This document shows, piece after piece, positions 1 through 8,773 of a DNA stretch of 64,000 nt. The position numbers and the translations under genes were made by a program. Source of the DNA: CAZRIZ01 sp050950465 (GTDB lineage: Bacteria > Patescibacteriota > Saccharimonadia > Saccharimonadales > Saccharimonadaceae); assembly GCA_050950465.1 (NCBI GenBank), contig JBMNHQ010000001.1, positions 248,001-312,000 of the forward strand. Reading direction: 5' to 3'. Under the pieces are notes generated by a model, which was not told the DNA's origin, searched no databases, and saw only the letters and a program-made list of their open reading frames with translations. Position 1 is the first letter of the stretch. The number at the start of each line of letters is the position of its first letter.

Positions 1-647
1 ATCCAAATACCTGATTGATTTAGTTTAGTTTCTTCTTTATAGCCTTGCCAGACCTCATCATGGAACATAGTGCGTCTAATAGCTGTGGCAACATCTATAG
101 CTTGAATAAAGTCTAGATCGTTATTGAGATTAGCGATAAATTGGTCACCATAAATCTCTTTTTCGTCGTAGATAACCGTATGGTCTTCTTGGTTTAATTC
201 AATTTTTTGTTTTTTAAGCCTTTCGGTTAGCTCAGGTGTTATAGTCCGATAATCGGCTAGTATCTGGTATTTAACTGGTGCACCCGGATCACTGTTAAGC
301 TTATAATCAAGTAGTTGGATTAATCTAGCATCGACAGCAACATCCTGGGTGTTAAATGTATCACTAGCTAACCGAGCGAGGGCGGACAGGGGTGGGTTCA
401 AATAACTAACAATAGACAGTCCAATATAAATAAGTGCTACTAATAGTAAAAGTGGTCCAATTTTTAACAATGAGCGCTTCTTACGTGTTTTTTTGTCCAG
501 CTTAGTGGTTGTTTTTTGATAATACTGAAAAATCACCTCCTCTTGGTTGTCAGGTTTAGATTTATCAGAACTAGAGCGCAACGCTTGGCGGCGTAGTCTT
601 TCACTAGCTTGTACGTCAGCGATAGTTAGTCGTTTAGGCTGATTCAT
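1..647 (-). CDS. Partial membrane protein, paralogue of the N-terminus of the 1422-5348 protein
   Basis: An open frame reads from an ATG at 645-647 through the left edge of the window, so only the first ~215 residues are visible. An AGAGG-like ribosome binding site lies about 8 nt upstream. The protein has a charged cytoplasmic N-terminus (about 60 residues), one strong membrane segment (KIGPLLLLVALIYIGLSIV), and then a soluble part. Just after the membrane segment it carries FNTQ, and later an ITPELTERLKKQKIEL stretch that aligns by eye with FNTQ and ISPKYQARLEKNGFKLEF in the protein at 1422-5348, with similar spacing. I infer a paralogue belonging to the same envelope apparatus. It is probably transcribed with, or just downstream of, the minus-strand operon. 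Function is unknown. Confidence 0.75.
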   Translation of the reverse strand, partial: MNQPKRLTIADVQASERLRRQALRSSSDKSKPDNQEEVIFQYYQKTTTKLDKKTRKKRSLLKIGPLLLLVALIYIGLSIVSYLNPPLSALARLASDTFNTQDVAVDARLIQLLDYKLNSDPGAPVKYQILADYRTITPELTERLKKQKIELNQEDHTVIYDEKEIYGDQFIANLNNDLDFIQAIDVATAIRRTMFHDEVWQGYKEETKLNQSGIW

Positions 648-699
648 TATTCACTGCCTCTTTAGATAACTTTATTTTAACATAAAGATAGATAAAAGT

Positions 700-727
700 A
701 AACATAAGAAAGAGCCCCTACGGGCTC
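700..727 (-). terminator. Intrinsic terminator after the lipoprotein gene
   Basis: The 6-bp stem GAGCCC (712-717) / GGGCTC (722-727) with loop CTAC lies immediately downstream of the minus-strand stop at 731. It is followed on that strand by a T-rich stretch (TCTTATGTTTAC). It separates the lipoprotein gene from the partial gene at 1-647. Confidence 0.6.
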
Positions 728-730
728 GAG

Positions 731-1327
731 TTATTCGTCATATGGTGTGGTACTTAGTATAAAATTTATAGTATGTATACCCGGCTTCCACTGATTGTGT
801 GTTGCTGCAATAATCACGGTCAGTTCTTGGTATGGACCTGGATAACTTATATTAAGGCCATAAGGTATGCCCTTTTTGCCGATATATTCCCAGTACCAGA
901 TTTCATTATTTCTATCGACAAATACCACCCATAGTCTCATTTTATCGACTAGATAGCCGGAGGCATACTCGTCAAATGCGTCGTAATCTGGGATAAAGAC
1001 AGATATACCTTCAGTATTAATTTTTATCTGCTTAGTCCCAGGATGTATCAGCTCGAAGCTTACATCTGCTATACCCGCATTGGACTTAGTTCCAAACATG
1101 GCAGCAAACACTTCTACGTCCTTTTTAAAGCTACCGTCTTCATTGTAGGCAAGATTTGGGGCATGCTCCCAGTTTTCGTCCTTTTTTAGTTTGTTGATTG
1201 CACAGAGAATCTTACCCTCCTCAACTTCAGTAGTCACGGTTGGTTGAGCTGCGACATCTTTATTAGCGCAGCCAACTGTGAAGAGCACCATTGTTAACGT
1301 TAAAAACAGAAAGAACTTACGCGTCAT
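731..1327 (-). CDS. Putative lipoprotein, unknown function
   Basis: This encodes 198 residues. The N-terminus is a classic lipoprotein signal: MTRKFFLF, a hydrophobic core, then LFTVGC (lipobox, Cys at about residue 20), followed by a short polar linker. The rest is a soluble, probably beta-rich domain with many aromatic residues (RLWVVFVDRNNEIWYWEY). I do not recognise the family. The start is supported by a strong AAGGAGGG site about 10 nt upstream. The gene has its own candidate promoter/operator and terminator, so it seems to be a single-gene unit placed inside the secretion locus. It is likely anchored on the outer face of the membrane, and a role with the neighbouring apparatus is inference only. 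Confidence 0.75.
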   Translation of the reverse strand: MTRKFFLFLTLTMVLFTVGCANKDVAAQPTVTTEVEEGKILCAINKLKKDENWEHAPNLAYNEDGSFKKDVEVFAAMFGTKSNAGIADVSFELIHPGTKQIKINTEGISVFIPDYDAFDEYASGYLVDKMRLWVVFVDRNNEIWYWEYIGKKGIPYGLNISYPGPYQELTVIIAATHNQWKPGIHTINFILSTTPYDE

Positions 1328-1369
1328 CAGAAATCCCTCCTTTTTATTTTTATTAGAAACTAATGAAAC

Positions 1370-1389
1370 GTGAACATGTGCTCACTATA
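1370..1389 (-). promoter_or_regulatory. Palindrome overlapping a -10 box upstream of the lipoprotein gene
   Basis: Positions 1370-1385 form a near-perfect 16-bp palindrome (GTGAACATGTGCTCAC, one mismatched pair). It abuts a minus-strand -10-like TATAGT (1384-1389). No good -35 is visible. This arrangement suggests a repressor operator for the gene at 731-1327, which is inference from position only. Confidence 0.35.
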
Positions 1390-1421
1390 ACATATATTTT
1401 CCAAAAACGAAAAACAATGGT

Positions 1422-4400
1422 TTATCTAGTACAACGTACCCACCAAGAACCCTTTTGATGAAACATATATCTGGCGCCAGGTATACCGAGCGGTTTCAAT
1501 CGGCCGTCCCAAGAATCAATTGTTAGTAAGTCGGACTCTTTTAATTGATTAGCTGAAGTAACACTATTTTTAAAACCGACTACAGTTACAAAGTGTCTTG
1601 GTGGCCTACTATTTGATACATTAGTTCCACCAACTTTTAATACACAAACTTGACCGTTGCTTATTTCTCGAAATATCTTATCTAAAACCCTCTGCTTAGT
1701 TGGATCATTTACGGAGCCATCACTTATTGGGTAACTTAATCCTGGGTCTGGTTCAAGTCTGCCGTAACTATCTGAGCTAGCCCCTTTTTCCGGTGTCATA
1801 TTATTTGGACTGGTGCCACCAGCCAAGACACCAGCGTGATGGTTAGCAAATTGTAGACAACGACTACCGTAGAGCGAACTAGATGACCCATTAGCCTTAC
1901 ATTCTTCTGCGGTTAGTCCTGCTACGTAAGGTCGGCTTGGGTTTACAAAGCAGATTTTACTATGAGCTGATTGAAAAACTCGTTTTTGTGCGATGGCGTT
2001 TAGAACACTTATAATATAGTCCTTGCTGGGACCAGTGGTGTATTTATCTAGTTCGCCAATGGTAATCTTTACACTTGGTCCGCCACTACTCGCATACGGG
2101 TTCAAGAGATTCATAGGGTCGACGTATTCCCCATTTATTTTAATTTTAAAATCTAGATGAACTGACGATTTCGCATAGCCAATTATCTCACCCTCGGCTA
2201 CTGGTATCATATTGGTTTGACTAGCATCTTTAAATTTCTCAGGTATGTTAGTTAGATTACTATAGTTTGCTAGGCCAGCTTGGCCGTCGTGCTTTACAGT
2301 GAGAGAAACTTCGGTAGATTTTACTACCCAGCCGTCTTTATCAGCTCTGACGGGCGCATCGCTTATTCCACTTCCTCTTAATTTACCTATTACTTGGCCA
2401 GAGTAAACTGAATCGGTTACGCTAACTGATACGATTTCTAGATTGGAATAAAAGTCTTCTCTGGAGCCGTCAACACTCTTAATAACTACACTATAGCTAC
2501 CGTCAGATTCAACCGTTACACGATCGACATTACCATCCATTACTGCTAAGACACTTTCTTCAGCTTTTCCAGCGATCATGATACCTTTTGATCCGTTGCC
2601 AAATTTTTGAGTGACGTTCGTGGAGCTCGCTAATGGCCAAACTCGTGCTTGACCACCATAACCATCGTCACTGTAAGTTAGAGTTTTCTTGTTCCACAAC
2701 TCTTGACAATTCTCTTCACCATCCAATATACATTGAGCTCGTTCGTCGCGTAGGAATAGCATGAACATGAGTTTTTTTCCGAAGTCTGTATAGTTATCCA
2801 AGTTAGATTTCATAAAGTTTCTCACCTCTCCCTCCGAAGCGTTTTCACTGGGTGCTGGTGGCATGCTATTTTTAATCAGATTTTGACCGTCAATGTAACA
2901 TTCGCCACCTTGGGACAGAGGTCCACTACCCCATTCATTCTCTTTTTCTCCGCCATATAAAGCCTCGCCTATACCAGTTGATTCTTCTGATGCGTCCTTG
3001 TTGAACATTGCTCCGTATGGCACATTGTTATCAGCTCGTAGTTTACAGTTTTTATAATATTGCCACAATAGATTATTATCATTTTCATTTATGCCGCTGT
3101 CATTTAACCACGCTTTCTTAGGATCTCCGGCGTTTGGGTCATTATCAATAAAATGATTAACCATATCTGGTGTGAAATATTCTCCCACCCAATTAGTAGC
3201 AGCTCCTCCTGTATTATCAGCCACCATAGTGCCGATATCATAAATCCCAACCTGCGTAGCTTCTTCGGCAGTGTATTGGGCTGAAATTGGTATGGCATGA
3301 ACTGGATTGCAGTACATATCAAAGGCAGCTCTTTTGCCATTAATTTCGATACTTTCATAGTCTGGATCAGGGCAACTAGTAAAGGCTTTTTTATCGGCTG
3401 CGTAGGCCATGGCTTGGCTACTTGGTAGAGCCTCGGAAACGAAGGTCTTGGCTAAACCAAAGATAGTCTTCATGTTACCAACTAGACCACCAGTGCTAGA
3501 CTGTTGAGGCCAAGCTTTATATATAATACTACCTAAGAAAGTATAGGGGCTAGAAGCATCAAACGGGCTTCTAACAGCTCGCTCGTCTGCTGCCCTACGG
3601 GCGATAAAGACGCGTTGAGCAGCTGCAGCTCGCAGGGCATCATATATGGTAACTACACCAGCGCCAGTCGAAGCATTAAGTTTAGAATGATAAGCCGACA
3701 ACCCACTTGAAATCGCCTCTCCCATATCAATACCCATGGTTTTTGACGACACTGATAGTCCTGTGACTGCTCCCTGATAAATCCCTGATATAGAATCAGA
3801 GATATTTGAAACAGCTTGATTAGCGATTTGGCCAAGGATAAATGATGCGGCCATTCCACCTGCCCATTTTAAGGCGATGACTATCCAAGATGACCCTCCG
3901 CTTGCTATAGCTGACGCTAGTGATACTAGTGCTATTCCCACTATCTGGACAGCTTGAGATATGCCTACTTTACTAAGCGGATCAGCTATTGCTTTCGAAA
4001 TATTGCACGCGCTATTAATGGTGCCTTCGTAACGTTTAATAATGGCAAAAAGATTAGCGATAGCTCCAGTTGAGGCGTTTGCAAAGGCTAGAGCAGTGCT
4101 TATATCAGAGGGCATTTTGGCTTGTGACGACCAAAGAAAGCCAGCTGAGCTCATAGCGGTTCTGGCTATGCCTGAGCTATCAGGTATCATACTCAGTAAA
4201 TTATTACCAATAAGAGCGATTACTTCTTCAGTAGCGTCACCAGCTTTAATAGCATCAGCTACCGACATGAATGAAAGCGCAAAGCGTATTAATTGAATGG
4301 CGTTTTGCATCTTGGCAAACATATTGGAAGCAACAGCGTTGTAATAGATGCTACATAATCGGTCTGTAAAACTGCCAACAGTCGATATGACATTGAATGA

Positions 4401-5348
4401 TTTAGTGAGTCTTCGGCTAAGTGCTGATTTTGATTTTATAGATTGTTGACCACTTTTACGATCTCGTTTGCCCAAACTATTAGCTTCTTTTATAGAATCG
4501 ACATCAATCCCATTAGCCTCTGGATCGGGTTTTAAGTTATTTATTTTATTACTTGGCTTACCAGATATGATATCGTCTTGCAAGTTAGCTACACCTTCTT
4601 TCGATATACTATCGGTTCTTCTTCTGGTGAATCGCTTAGTTAGGTCCTTTATCTTAACTAGAAGATTAGTTGATAAGAGCTTTAATTTAGTCTTTAATCT
4701 CAGAGTCCATTTGTCAACCATTGTGCCGAAGATGCCTTTTTTAGATTGGTCGGTGGCTCTTCTTAAATTAGCATCAGAATTATAATGGGTGTTAAAATCG
4801 GTAGCATTATTAAACGTTTTTCCCTCATAAGTAATGCTAGTTACGCGCTTTCCGCCACCCTCAAATTCTAATTTGAAACCGTTTTTCTCTAGACGAGCTT
4901 GGTATTTGGGGCTAATTTTATTAAATCGTTCAATTCGGCCTTTTAGAAACTTATTTCTCGAAGAAGTTAGGTTTGATCTATGTTTAGTCCACTTAGACGT
5001 GGTGAGCTTGGTCATGCGCGTTTTGGTAACCTGACTTTGGGTATTGAACATATCGTCAATAGCAGTTCCGAAGTGATTAATTGCTAAAGCTGGAGTCATT
5101 AAGGTTGAAAGACCAACTGTAGAGCCAGTCAATATAGCTAATAAAAAACCGAATGGGCCGAATTTTTTCAAGCGCCCCTTGCCTTTTAGTTTAGTCTCAC
5201 CGCTGTCCTGTTCGTTCGGTCGATATAAATCAGACTCTATTTCGTCGTTCGAATCGTGTTCCGACTCGCCATCACGAAACTCTTCCTTTGCTAGACTATC
5301 GTCTAGGGATTTTTGGATTTGATCCTCTTCTTCGTAATCGTCAAACAT
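1422..5348 (-). CDS. Giant membrane protein with degenerate M23 and papain-like cysteine peptidase domains
   Basis: This encodes 1308 residues. An acidic cytoplasmic N-terminus (~1-60) is followed by a membrane segment (~66-90). A basic region comes next, then hydrophobic segments at about 350-370 and 460-530. The C-terminal third is extracytoplasmic. Residues ~900-1085 resemble an M23/LytM fold (AVMDGNV; HLDFKIKINGEYVDP) but lack the HxH and HxxxD zinc ligands. Residues ~1150-1305 look like a papain-fold CHAP/C39-type peptidase: Cys in SRCLQFANHH, His in RHFVTVVGF, Asp in TIDSWDG. The likely role is peptidoglycan remodelling for the secretion apparatus, the VirB1-like function here fused to a membrane scaffold. 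It is the last large gene of the minus-strand cluster, with a 32-nt gap after 5381. There is no clear Shine-Dalgarno; a TACAAT lies 12 nt before the ATG. Confidence 0.8.
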   Translation of the reverse strand: MFDDYEEEDQIQKSLDDSLAKEEFRDGESEHDSNDEIESDLYRPNEQDSGETKLKGKGRLKKFGPFGFLLAILTGSTVGLSTLMTPALAINHFGTAIDDMFNTQSQVTKTRMTKLTTSKWTKHRSNLTSSRNKFLKGRIERFNKISPKYQARLEKNGFKLEFEGGGKRVTSITYEGKTFNNATDFNTHYNSDANLRRATDQSKKGIFGTMVDKWTLRLKTKLKLLSTNLLVKIKDLTKRFTRRRTDSISKEGVANLQDDIISGKPSNKINNLKPDPEANGIDVDSIKEANSLGKRDRKSGQQSIKSKSALSRRLTKSFNVISTVGSFTDRLCSIYYNAVASNMFAKMQNAIQLIRFALSFMSVADAIKAGDATEEVIALIGNNLLSMIPDSSGIARTAMSSAGFLWSSQAKMPSDISTALAFANASTGAIANLFAIIKRYEGTINSACNISKAIADPLSKVGISQAVQIVGIALVSLASAIASGGSSWIVIALKWAGGMAASFILGQIANQAVSNISDSISGIYQGAVTGLSVSSKTMGIDMGEAISSGLSAYHSKLNASTGAGVVTIYDALRAAAAQRVFIARRAADERAVRSPFDASSPYTFLGSIIYKAWPQQSSTGGLVGNMKTIFGLAKTFVSEALPSSQAMAYAADKKAFTSCPDPDYESIEINGKRAAFDMYCNPVHAIPISAQYTAEEATQVGIYDIGTMVADNTGGAATNWVGEYFTPDMVNHFIDNDPNAGDPKKAWLNDSGINENDNNLLWQYYKNCKLRADNNVPYGAMFNKDASEESTGIGEALYGGEKENEWGSGPLSQGGECYIDGQNLIKNSMPPAPSENASEGEVRNFMKSNLDNYTDFGKKLMFMLFLRDERAQCILDGEENCQELWNKKTLTYSDDGYGGQARVWPLASSTNVTQKFGNGSKGIMIAGKAEESVLAVMDGNVDRVTVESDGSYSVVIKSVDGSREDFYSNLEIVSVSVTDSVYSGQVIGKLRGSGISDAPVRADKDGWVVKSTEVSLTVKHDGQAGLANYSNLTNIPEKFKDASQTNMIPVAEGEIIGYAKSSVHLDFKIKINGEYVDPMNLLNPYASSGGPSVKITIGELDKYTTGPSKDYIISVLNAIAQKRVFQSAHSKICFVNPSRPYVAGLTAEECKANGSSSSLYGSRCLQFANHHAGVLAGGTSPNNMTPEKGASSDSYGRLEPDPGLSYPISDGSVNDPTKQRVLDKIFREISNGQVCVLKVGGTNVSNSRPPRHFVTVVGFKNSVTSANQLKESDLLTIDSWDGRLKPLGIPGARYMFHQKGSWWVRCTR

Positions 5349-5380
5349 AAGCTTTATATAATTGTATCACGTTGCGACTT

Positions 5381-8300
5381 CTACGGAGTGGGAGTTCCGC
5401 CTCGACTTGTTCTAATGCGCTCCATCTCCTGAATGAAATCTTGACCTTTTTTACCCATGGAATGGTAGTTGTCTACCATGTATTTATGAAAGTGGTCGTT
5501 GCTGGAATATAAATCATAGAAACTGTCCACTCCAATTTGTGATGATCTAGCATCGTTCAGTTGAGAAAGAGTATCTTTAGGAGTGGTATTAGTAGGATAA
5601 CAACGGTTGAGTGTGGCATCAACTTTAGTTTGTTTATCAGCTCCAGCAAACTTAACAAGACTACGGAGGGCTCTAGGGCTACCGCTCTGACTGAGTAATT
5701 CTCGTTGGACGATTCGTTCTAATTGGCTATCACTATAGTTAGTATTAAAATCTTCCAGATTCATATCATACCTGCCGCCAGTTGCATTGCGGACTTCTTT
5801 AAGTAGGGCTACTACTTCATAGCGACTGTTTTTGGCGTAGCCCTCTATCACTTTTTCCATAGCGGCTGAGAGGTTGCCAGTATCGACACCGCCAGTTTTA
5901 CTTATTTTATTGACTGCCAACATCACTTCCTCAAAATAACCTGCCCCATCATCACTAACAGTTAACAAATCAGAGATCACAGCTTCTGCATCAAAAGAGC
6001 CACCCCTGTTGTAAGATCGAACACGCTCCATAGTCATATCGCCATTGCCATATTTATACATATCCCCTGTTCGATCCTTCATCCATGCGTCATCACCAGC
6101 TCCCATATGTAGTTGGGTACTATATAGCCTATTGTAAATTGCACGATATGATCGTGATTTTGGGCGGTTGAGTCGAGACTTGAGAGCACGAAGAGGATGG
6201 GCAAGTGGGTTGGGTCGACTGCGTCCAGCCAAATCTCCTCGTTTCATCATTGCCTTGTTGGCTCTAGCTCCACTAACAAGCCCAGTCCTTTCTATGGCAC
6301 CTCTAGTTCGACGTGCAGAGCGATCAGATAACCTAGAAAGCCTGTCGCCTACTAGTGGAAGTTTAGTAATCGACTCTTTCATGATTTTAGGCACTAGAGT
6401 TAGTGGCAAGAAAAGTAAGGCCAGTGCGGCAATATCTATAAAGAAGCTACCTTTGTTAACATGGTTTATAGCGGAAATAATACTGTAGGCAAAATCTCCT
6501 ACACCAAAAGCCAAGCTGACTAGTGGATAAACAACTAGTACACCAAACAGCATTTGCCACCACCTCTTAGTGTATTTAGAGGTGGCCTGTGTGCCAGAAA
6601 GGGCGAAGACAATCGGTGAGACAAGTATCAAGATCACAATGAATATTTGTCGTGCTAGCAAGGCTAGTAAGGTCATTGTTGCGGTGACTAAGGCACTTAG
6701 TAATACTGGCAAGAGTATAACCAGATTAGTGATTATTAAAAAGGCAGCGGTGATTATAAGACCACCTACCACTACGAAACTTAGGGCACCAGTTACAATC
6801 GATACGATAGTCGAATCTTGACCGGACGGTAGGCTGAGAGCTTCAAACAGGACACGCTTGCCGTTAGAGAATAGTCCATTGATTCCAGCACCGACTATAT
6901 TACTCACGTCAATAGCAATTTGACAGAAAAAGAACGATAGATTAACCAAGACAGCTGCTACAAGAAAACGTGGTAGGTTGTTTCTAACCCCCAGTGAGCT
7001 TACTCTCCAGCCAGTAATTTGAGAAAATACAGACACTAGTATTATTATAATAAGTACAACGTTGGCGATATCTCGAAAGGTCTTCCAAGCTGTGTATAAA
7101 TTAATTTCGCCTGCACCGCTTTGTGACCGTAATATTTTAGCTGGAAACCTAACAAAGGACTCGATGATATTAAAAGCTGAGTCGGTTAAAGCGCCAAGAA
7201 AGTTGGAAAAGGTGCAGAGTAGAGATTTAACTCCTCTAAAATAACAACTAGAAGCCGGTTCGTCTTCAAAGAAAACTACTTCGTTGCCACCACGATTGTG
7301 GTCTAAATTCTTGCCGTATTCCATGACAATTTTCTCAGTTTCTGTTAGTGGCAGCCATTTAGATGCGGAACTACTGTGAGTTATGAAATATTGGGCGTCA
7401 ATCGGATGGTCGGTTTGCAACAGGATGCTAGCCAAGGTAGAGCAATTCGGTCGATCATAACCTTTGATTTCAGGGAATTTAGTTTCGCAACCATTTTTAC
7501 ATTCATCTTCCGATGAATATCCACCAAATTGTCGATTGCAGCTATTGTAGTAACTAACAAACTGGTGAACTAGCCACTCAGTCCTTATATCTAACCAAGA
7601 CTCATCTTCGTTTCCAGTTTGTATCCGTATGCTATTTGTCAAATCTTCAAGTATTGTGTTATTCTCGGCATTCATGATTTGTGCAAGACATTCAGACTCG
7701 GTTTTCACGTTGTCTTTATTAGTTAAACAATTTTTGTAACCATAGTTAGAATCGGATGCCATAAGAATAGGAGAAAAAACATTCCTAATTATGTTTAGTG
7801 TGTAGCTTCCATCTGGGTCAAGACCAAGGTCTTCACTTAATTCTGGTAGCATTTCGCCAATCTTATTTTCGTAGCAAGCTTGGATGCTAGTCGGAGAGCT
7901 AGGGTCTTCTCCTGAAAATAGATTCTTGCATTTTTGTAAGCACTCTTCCCTTTTGTCAGCTGTATTACCTGTTATCTCTTTTATCTTTTCAACATCTGGG
8001 TTTAATAAAATTGCCCTGTCGTTGGTAGACTTGTCTTTAGTTGGATCAATTGAATCGTCGGTGGTCTCGGTGCAGTCTCTTAAAGCTACATTGAGCGAGC
8101 CATAGAACATCCCCTTAAACCCCTCATATTTATCTGCTTCAGCATTTCCGAGACCAAATATATCGTTGTCTTTAAGTAAATCAACTCCTGGTATAAACAG
8201 TTGAGCTAGTTCTTTACCATTCACCCTGCTGGTTTTTGCGGTCGGAAGTATCTTGTTCTTTTGAACGCCTTTTCCACCGAAATTTATCAAGTAGGTCATG

Positions 8301-8773
8301 TCGTTATCATCTTTTAATTTAGCGCCTTTAATGTTCCGAACTTTAGAATCGTGATTTAGATAAATTAAGTGATCATTGTCGGGAGATTTAAGGTTTGCGT
8401 TTAGCGCTAATATATGGTTTAGTCTGGCATAATCGCTGGCGTGAAGATAAGTACATCGATTAACATGAAAGGAGTGCTCTTCTTTCTTTTTTTGGTCATT
8501 TTTGTTTTCTCCGCTCATAAGGTTATACCCAGCTCGACTACCCAAGCACCAATTCTGAGTGGTAATTATGGGTAGAATATAATCACTATAGTGGGCAATT
8601 TCTTTTGCTTCATCACTAGTATTTTTGCGATCAGAAACTTCAGCAAATTCTTTAAAAGTGTCATTTTTGGCAAAAGTCTTAGAAGATAACATAAATGACC
8701 CAACAATCGATAAAACCATAATCAACAACAGCGTAACATATAATAATTGGGCTCTATTTATTCGTCTTTTCAT
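5381..8773 (-). CDS. TrbL/VirB6-like giant membrane protein (paralogue 1)
   Basis: This encodes 1130 residues. It has an N-terminal signal anchor (RAQLLYVTLLLIMVLSIVGS), then a ~530-residue Cys-containing extracytoplasmic domain. A polytopic core at ~560-800 opens with the family signature AWKTFRDIANVVLIIIIL...SQITGW...NLSFFF...IDVSNIVG. A long Arg/Ser-rich cytoplasmic tail follows (SRLSDRSARRTRGA...). The same signature is found in the four genes upstream. In conjugation systems TrbL/VirB6 proteins form the inner-membrane channel, and I infer that role here. The ATG overlaps the upstream stop (ATGA at 8770-8773), so translation is coupled. The extracytoplasmic domain is unlike those of its paralogues, suggesting specialised subunits. 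Confidence 0.8.
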   Translation of the reverse strand: MKRRINRAQLLYVTLLLIMVLSIVGSFMLSSKTFAKNDTFKEFAEVSDRKNTSDEAKEIAHYSDYILPIITTQNWCLGSRAGYNLMSGENKNDQKKKEEHSFHVNRCTYLHASDYARLNHILALNANLKSPDNDHLIYLNHDSKVRNIKGAKLKDDNDMTYLINFGGKGVQKNKILPTAKTSRVNGKELAQLFIPGVDLLKDNDIFGLGNAEADKYEGFKGMFYGSLNVALRDCTETTDDSIDPTKDKSTNDRAILLNPDVEKIKEITGNTADKREECLQKCKNLFSGEDPSSPTSIQACYENKIGEMLPELSEDLGLDPDGSYTLNIIRNVFSPILMASDSNYGYKNCLTNKDNVKTESECLAQIMNAENNTILEDLTNSIRIQTGNEDESWLDIRTEWLVHQFVSYYNSCNRQFGGYSSEDECKNGCETKFPEIKGYDRPNCSTLASILLQTDHPIDAQYFITHSSSASKWLPLTETEKIVMEYGKNLDHNRGGNEVVFFEDEPASSCYFRGVKSLLCTFSNFLGALTDSAFNIIESFVRFPAKILRSQSGAGEINLYTAWKTFRDIANVVLIIIILVSVFSQITGWRVSSLGVRNNLPRFLVAAVLVNLSFFFCQIAIDVSNIVGAGINGLFSNGKRVLFEALSLPSGQDSTIVSIVTGALSFVVVGGLIITAAFLIITNLVILLPVLLSALVTATMTLLALLARQIFIVILILVSPIVFALSGTQATSKYTKRWWQMLFGVLVVYPLVSLAFGVGDFAYSIISAINHVNKGSFFIDIAALALLFLPLTLVPKIMKESITKLPLVGDRLSRLSDRSARRTRGAIERTGLVSGARANKAMMKRGDLAGRSRPNPLAHPLRALKSRLNRPKSRSYRAIYNRLYSTQLHMGAGDDAWMKDRTGDMYKYGNGDMTMERVRSYNRGGSFDAEAVISDLLTVSDDGAGYFEEVMLAVNKISKTGGVDTGNLSAAMEKVIEGYAKNSRYEVVALLKEVRNATGGRYDMNLEDFNTNYSDSQLERIVQRELLSQSGSPRALRSLVKFAGADKQTKVDATLNRCYPTNTTPKDTLSQLNDARSSQIGVDSFYDLYSSNDHFHKYMVDNYHSMGKKGQDFIQEMERIRTSRGGTPTP

